This document shows positions 55,381 to 64,000 of a stretch of 64,000 nucleotides of DNA, piece by piece. The DNA comes from Cepaea nemoralis. Lineage: Eukaryota > Mollusca > Gastropoda > Stylommatophora > Helicidae. The DNA lies in the NCBI GenBank assembly GCA_014155875.1, contig JACEFZ010006280.1, positions 146,501 to 210,500 of the forward strand. The letters are read 5' to 3'. Every line of letters starts with the position of its first letter. The first letter of the stretch is position 1. The notes below the pieces were generated by a model. That model was not told where the DNA came from. It was given only the letters and a program-made list of their open reading frames with translations, and did not search any database. A program made the position numbers and the translations under genes.

Positions 55381-55446
<66 letters not shown>
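55381..55446. repeat. (GTT)n microsatellite
   Basis: 22 units in unit 1; the same array has about 37 units at 59347-59458. Confidence 0.97.
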
Positions 55447-55728
55447 AATTTGCAGCCATTTTAACTTGTATTTTGGCATTTCTAATTATTGTTCATCAAT
55501 GTTGGAGACATGTTCCTACATGGAATCCATACTAAGAAATGGATGGAGACATCATGCCTGATAATTTTTAAGAATAAATTGTTTAATGTTATTGTCGCAT
55601 ATAGGTGAAATCCTTTTTACTAAAATATAATTACTCATTATATAAAAATATAATTTCTAATTATGAATGTAGGTAATAATCATTACTTTTAATATCAGTT
55701 ATATTTAGAAATTTACTATTGATCATCA

Positions 55729-55949
55729 TGGCAAGAAGGACTGCTAATCATATCAGAGCACATCTATCTGTGATCGAAAAAGGATATCCTATACAGGAAA
55801 GTTGCATAGCTCAGCTGCTGTTTGTGGGTAGTTGTTCTGTACCTGATGTGTTCAAAAAAGTCAAAGCCATTGTGAAGACAAATGATTCGGGGAAAGACAT
55901 CAATGAGGGAAGTCTAAGTAATAACTGGTATGCATTAAAAATTAGTTAT
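55729..55949 (+). CDS. Unrecognised open frame (duplicated)
   Basis: Encodes MARRTANHIRAHLSVIEKGY, ESCIAQLLFVGSCSVPDVF and KKVKAIVKTNDSGKDINEG, about 74 codons, ending NWYALKISY. No domain is recognised. The copy at 59742-59968 has one extra A in its poly-A run (GATCGAAAAAAGG), which breaks the frame after 18 codons, so it is unlikely to be under selection there. GTATGC after CTAAGTAATAACTG might act as a splice donor. Probably part of an unidentified element. Confidence 0.3.
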
Positions 55950-56303
55950 TGAAATAGTTTTACCATCTATCAACAGTTTTTTTTTTTCAATACATATACA
56001 TTTATTTAATTTACTTTTCATTACCTAATAATTTTTACATGTCTGCATAGGCATTGGAGCTGCGTGAAGACAGAAGTGAACTTGCCGCCAAAAAACTGGT
56101 CTAATTCAGTCATCAGGAGAGATATTTCTCTAATTACACATATATATTTATGTATATTTATGTGCACATAATTACACAATATATTTTTGGGGGTGCCAAA
56201 CGTTTTACACCTGATTTTCTATAAAAGAGGTCTGCTAAATTTCAGATATATATTATTTCCACCAACCAGGATCCCTGACATATTTTCTGTAGATCTCATT
56301 ATA

Positions 56304-56722
56304 CGAGGGACGGTCAATAAGTAATGCTTCGTAATTTTTTATTTCATTTAATAGGGGGAAAATAGATAAATTCACATTGAAATGAAGCTCAAAGACTGTA
56401 CTTTTTTAAAAAAATGTATTTTTCAATGTAGTCTCCGTTATTCGTTATAGTTTTTGTCCATCTTCTCACAAGGGCATGTATCCCAATACGGTAAAAATGC
56501 GTGTCCTATTTCTCACACCACTGGCATACAGCGCTTTTAAGGGTCTCGTTGTCCTGAAAGTTATGTTCCCGAAGATCTTCTTTCAATGGTTTAGACAGAT
56601 GGAAGTCTAAAGGCGCTAAATTGGTATTGTAAGAGGGATGTAGTAATAATGTCCAGCCAAATTCTGCAATCGTATCAATGGTACGTTTCGCGGTGTGTGG
56701 TGTGGCATTATCGTGCAAGTGT
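56304..56722 (-). pseudogene. mariner 3' half, unit 1
   Basis: Terminal repeat ACGAGGGACGGTCAATAAG at 56304, after a TA. Then, on the minus strand, the transposase C-terminus: HDNATPHTAKRTIDTIAEFG, LHPSYNTNLAPLDFHLSKPL and REHNFQDNETLKSAVCQWCE. The D34D-type catalytic Asp residues are present in HDNA and LDFH. Cut at 56722 just before the HDNA block; the 5' terminal repeat is absent, so immobile. Confidence 0.85.
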
Positions 56723-58134
56723 CATAATCTCCATCGCCTGTAGGGGACGGACAAGCACGACGATGAACCTGACGGGCAGCTACTACGCAGTTGATGCCCA
56801 GTGGTCAGCGTGACGCACGAAGTGCACTGGGACTAGAAGCCAAGGGCTAACGAGAAACATCGGCGTTAGCTCAGACTGATTCAGGACTTCGAGACAGGAC
56901 GGACATGAGAGAAAGTGTTGCGTGTATTCGTGTATTATTCTATGCTCGATGTGAGAAAGCGTGTATGTTTAGTAGATTCTGTTGGGGACTGAGTGAGTGC
57001 TTTGTTCCATTCATCTATGAACTTGTGTATTGCATATATGTATTTGTAATGGCATTGTCGCTAATTGTGAGCGCAGCATTATATGAATGCCGTTGAGGAG
57101 AGTGATTTATGTGATTAAAGTGTTTCTAGTTATGTTATCCGCGTGTCTGAGTACAATAATTCTTTGTGTATGATTGTTTCACTCCTGTTAGAGAACACGA
57201 GCCACTGTTAGTATAAAGTAAGACCCTGACAAGGAGTGAACGTGGGGATCTTGTCCGGCTTTGAACAAATCATACTTGTAAGCTAGTGATTGAACATGGA
57301 GATCTCGTCCGTTGAGAAATGAGCGAAATATGTGAGAGTTAGGAAGTGTTCACAAGTAGTAAAGAGGATTGTGTACGAACGACGATTGTAAGATATAGTG
57401 TGAACGCAGGTGAACGTGAAAAGTTAAAAGAAATATATACATTGTTTATATGATATATGATGGGTTGGAAAATGAATTGTTATACGAATGAAATCATGAG
57501 CGAGCAAGAGCAACAGTAGTCAATAATTTGTACTAAATATCTATTAATCTAATGACTGACGACGATACGACAATACATTCATACTTTACTGCATACAAAC
57601 CTATAAATACGTAGTTGCCCACGCATACACCACAGTCAGAGTAGTGCAGTTCTCGGATCTTTTGATGGGTAGTTGTCGAAGGCACCCTCTAAACTATCGG
57701 AGGCGTTCCGACAACAGTATAAAACGCACAGGTAGAACTCGTAGTCCGTAGTTTCGGTAGTCTACCACACCAATACCTATTGTACGATTGTATAGTTAGA
57801 CCCTGAAGTTTTGCAGTGGTATGTAACCATAATTAATTTATTTTATACTATTTTTTTAATATATATTATTTTTAATTTTATAAACCATGTATGACATAGT
57901 ATTTTGGTTATTTAAATGTATAGTTCAGTAAAGCTAGGAAAGTATACTAATAATGAAGCGAATACTAAACTAGTCCTATATAATATTTAAAAAAATAAAT
58001 AAATAAAATAATAAATATAATAAATAAATATAATAATATAAATATAATATTATAAATATAATAAATAAATAATATAAATAAAATAACACATAAAATATAG
58101 AATAAGATAATATAATACAATATATATCTTATAG
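56723..58134. other. Unclassified element sequence, unit 1
   Basis: No long frame beyond 63 codons (56905-57093). Noted signals: AGTATAAAACGCACAG at about 57716, a TATA-box-like site; GTGGGGATCTTGTCCGG at about 57243 and GGAGATCTCGTCCG at about 57300, which recall the sequence just behind LTRs in some retroelements. The unit is repeated at 60712-62121. An LTR remnant is possible but unproved. Confidence 0.35.
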
Positions 58135-58135
58135 C

Positions 58136-58677
<542 letters not shown>

Positions 58678-59346
58678 TAATCCAGTCAAAATCGGAACTA
58701 GTATTTCGTGGCTGCGCAGTAGAATCTATTGTGGTTGTCACATCATAAACCTATGTAAAAACCTTTGCGTATTTCTGATAGGATACATTCAAATATAACG
58801 CGACAATCACGAACGCCATCTTAGCTTCCTTAGATTATAGGATAGTTTAACATTCTGTGCATAGCGAGTCGTTGAGATTATCTTGTCTTTGAGGTAATTT
58901 TAATTATTTGGCAGACGGTAAGTAATGTTTTTCTAGCCCTGTTCTTATAAATTATAGAATACTTTGTGAGATAGATTTTCAAATTGTGTGGCCATTTTTA
59001 CATATACTTGGAGAGTTTCATCAATGATAGTATTTGACTCGTGGTGGGAAAACAAAATTGTCTACATATGGTTAAATCTTTGTGATTGGAAATCCAAAAT
59101 GTCGTCACCACGCATATCGGACTAGCGCTTGCACGTTTTACACTTAAAACGTGTGATTTTAACTACTAAAGTTAAAGATAATACAAGTTTAAAGTTTAAA
59201 ACTAATATATGTGTATACTTTTATTATTTAACATTTGACTGAACATTTATTTTGAAGTCTATGACCTGTTTGAGTCAACCTCGCACGGACTGGCAGTACA
59301 ATTTATTTTAAAATTAACTGTAAATGAGGAAATACTGTTAGATGAG

Positions 59347-59458
<112 letters not shown>

Positions 59459-60293
59459 AATCTGCAGCCATTTTGACTTGTATTTTGGCATTTCTAATTA
59501 TTGTTCATCAATGTTGGAGACATGTTCCTACATGGAATCCATACTCAGAAATGGATGGAGACATCATGCCTGATAATTTTTAAGACTAAATTGTTTAATG
59601 TTATATATATATAATATAGGTGAAATCCTTTTTACTAAAATATAATTACTTATTTTATAAAAATATAATTTCTAATTATGAATGTAGGTAATAATCATTA
59701 CTTTTAATATCAGTTATATTTAGAAATTGACTATTGATCATCATGGCAAGAAAGACTGCTAATCATATCAAAGCACATCTATCTGTGATCGAAAAAAGGA
59801 TATCCTATACAGGAAAGTTTCATAGCTCAGCTGCTGTTTGTGGGTAGTTGTTCTGTACCTGATGTGTTCAAAAAAGTCAAAGCCATTGTGAAGACAAATG
59901 GTTCAGGGAAAGACATCAATGAGGGAAGTCTAATTAATAACTGGTATGCATTAAAAATTAGTTATTGAAATAGTTTTACCATCTATCAACAGGTTTTTTT
60001 TTTTCAATACATATGCATATATTTAATTTACTTTTTATTGCCTAATAATTTTTATATGTCTGTTTAGGCATTGGAGCTGCCGTGAAGACAGAAGTAAACT
60101 TGCCCGCCAAGAAACTGGTCTAATTCAGTCATCAGCAGAGATATTTCTCTAATTACACTGCCCTACAAAAATATATTTTTGGGGGTGCCAAACGTTTTAC
60201 ACCTGATTTTCTATAAAAGAGGTCTGCTAAATTTCAGATATATATTATTTCCACCAACCAGGATCCCTGACATATTTTCTGTAGATCTCATTA

Positions 60294-60711
60294 TGCGAGG
60301 GACGGTCAATAAGTAATGCTTCGTAATTTTTTATTTCATTTAATAGGGGGAAAATAGATAAATTCGCATTGAAATGAAGCTCCAAGACTGTACTTTAAAA
60401 AAATGTATTTTTCAATGTAGTCTCCGTTATTCGTTATAGTTTTTGTCCATCTTCTCACAAGGGCATGTATCCCAATACGGTAAAAATGCGTGTCCTATTT
60501 CTCACACCACTGGCATACAGCGCTTTTAAGGGTCTCGTTGTCCTGAAAGTGATGTTCCCGAAGATCTTCTTTCAATGGTTTAGACAGATGGAAGTCTAAA
60601 GGCGCTAAATTGGTATTGTAAGAGGGATGTAGTAATAATGTCCAGCCAAATTCTGCAATCGTATCAATGGTACGTTTCGCGGTGTGTGGTGTGGCATTAT
60701 CGTGCAAGTGT
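60294..60711 (-). pseudogene. mariner 3' half, unit 2
   Basis: Same terminal repeat and transposase end as 56304-56722, with one visible residue change (REHHFQDN for REHNFQDN) and the same truncation point before the HDNA block. It is therefore copied with the larger unit, not separately inserted. Confidence 0.85.
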
Positions 60712-62121
60712 CATAATCTCCATCGCCTGTAGGGGACGGACAAGCACGACGATGAACCTGACGGGCAGCTACTACGCAGTTGATGCCCAGTGGTCAGCGT
60801 GACGCACTAAGCGCACTCGGACTAGAAGCCAAGGGCTAACGAGAAACATCGGCGTTAGCTCAGACTGATTCAGGACTTCGAGACAGGACGGACATGAGAG
60901 AAAGTGTTGCGTGTATTCGTGTATTATTCTATGCTCGATGTGAGAAAGCGTGTATGTTTAGTAGATTCTGTTGGGGACTGAGTGAGTGCTTTGTTCCATT
61001 CATCTATGAACTTGTGTATTGCATATATGTATTTGTAATGGCATTGTCGCTAATTGTGAGCGCAGCATTATATGAATGCCGTTGAGGAGAGTGATTTATG
61101 TGATTAAAGTGTTTCTGTTATGTTATCGCGTGTCTGAGTACAATAATTCTGTGTGTATGATTGTTTCACTCCTGTTAGAGAACACGAGCCACTGTTAGTA
61201 TAAAGTAAGACACTGACAAGGAGTGAACGTGGGGATCTTGTCCGGCTTTGAACAAATCATACTTGTAAGCTAGTGATTGAACATGGAGATCTCGTCCGTT
61301 GAGAAATGAGCGAAATATGTGAGAGTTAGGAAGTGTTCACAAGTAGTAAAGAGGAATGTGTACGAACGACGATTGTAAGATATAGTGTGAACGCAGGTGA
61401 ACGTGAAAAGTTAAAAGACATATATACATTGTTTATATGATATATGATGGGTTGGAAAATGAATTGTTATACGAATGAAATCATGAGCGAGCAAGAGCAA
61501 CAGTAGTCAATAATTTGTACTAAATATCTATTAATCTAATGACTGACGACGATACGACAATACATTCATACTTTACTGCATACAAACCTATAAATACGTA
61601 GTTGCCCACGCATACACCACAGTCAGAGTAGTGCAGTTCTCGGATCTTTTGATGGGTAGTTGTCGAAGGCACCCTCTAAACTATCGGAGGCGTTCCGACA
61701 ACAGTATAAAAGGCACAGGTAGAACTCGTAGTCCGTAGTTTCGGTAGTCTACCACACCAATACCTATTGTACGATTGTATAGTTAGACCCTGAAGTTTTG
61801 CAGTGGTATGTAACCATAATTAATTTATTTTATACTATTTTTTTAATATATATTATTTTTAATTTTATAAACCATGTATGACATAGTATTTTGGTTATTT
61901 AAATGTATAGTTCAGTAAAGCTAGGAAAGTATACTAATAATGAAGCGAATACTAAACTAGTCCTATATAATATTTAAAAAAATAAATAAATAAAATAATA
62001 AATATAATAAATAAATATAATAATATAAATATAATATTATAAATATAATAAATAAATAATATAAATAAAATAACACATAAAATATAGAATAAGATAATAT
62101 AATACAATATATATCTTATAG
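60712..62121. other. Unclassified element sequence, unit 2
   Basis: Duplicate of 56723-58134. The TATA-like site here reads AGTATAAAAGGCACAG near 61703. Confidence 0.35.
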
Positions 62122-62122
62122 C

Positions 62123-64000
<1,878 letters not shown>

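Noticed and set aside
56905..57096. 63-codon frame conserved in both duplication units
   Set aside because: Conservation reflects recent duplication of the whole segment; no domain or codon-level constraint can be inferred.

Overview
This is a gene-poor, repeat-dominated piece of a large animal genome, most likely an arthropod and probably an insect. The evidence is the mix of degraded LINEs (RTE-like, RNase H-bearing, zinc-finger-bearing), a Penelope-like element, hAT and mariner fragments, tRNA-like SINE heads and very long microsatellites. A cockroach- or termite-like genome would fit, but that is a guess. No bacterial, organellar or viral genes were recognised.

Layout. 1-1011: 3' end of an RNase H-bearing LINE. 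1930-9830: one old minus-strand RTE-type LINE ('RTE-b') cut by three later insertions: a 3.6 kb hAT transposon (3008-6604), a small RTE-a fragment (6675-6956) and a 1.7 kb zinc-finger LINE (7913-9645). The hAT itself carries a LINE fragment (5421-5689). Target-site duplications (TSDs) are visible for three of these four insertions. 9800-16640: LINE 3' ends, SINEs, tRNA-like heads, a 60-bp minisatellite and G/T-rich tracts. 16747-19756: two oppositely oriented Penelope-like copies, one holding a 336-bp insertion whose empty site survives in the other. 19757-30060: further LINE fragments of several families and a mariner relic. 31448-34116 and 35577-38470: two long RTE-a copies; the second is nearly intact. 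40084-49326: three minus-strand segments with splice-site borders and compatible phases, the last RRM-like, which look like exons of a host gene whose introns are full of repeats. 48556-49005: an intronless CBP/p300 HAT-domain fragment lodged in one of those introns. 50893-52407: a gag-like LINE ORF1. 53090-54669: a LINE RT copy. 54276-63940: a head-to-tail duplication of about 4 kb, each unit ending in a (TG)n array of 146 bp and 1.8 kb respectively.

How it works together. Almost every long reading frame here belongs to a transposable element and almost all are broken. The functional candidates are the three putative exons and, less surely, the open CBP-like fragment. The mobile elements can be ordered in time by who interrupts whom. 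No clearly new biological system was found. The most informative observations are the nested insertions, the spliced RRM gene candidate, the CBP retrocopy and the TG-bounded duplication. The labels RTE-a, RTE-b and LINE-C to LINE-I are local names used only in this annotation.
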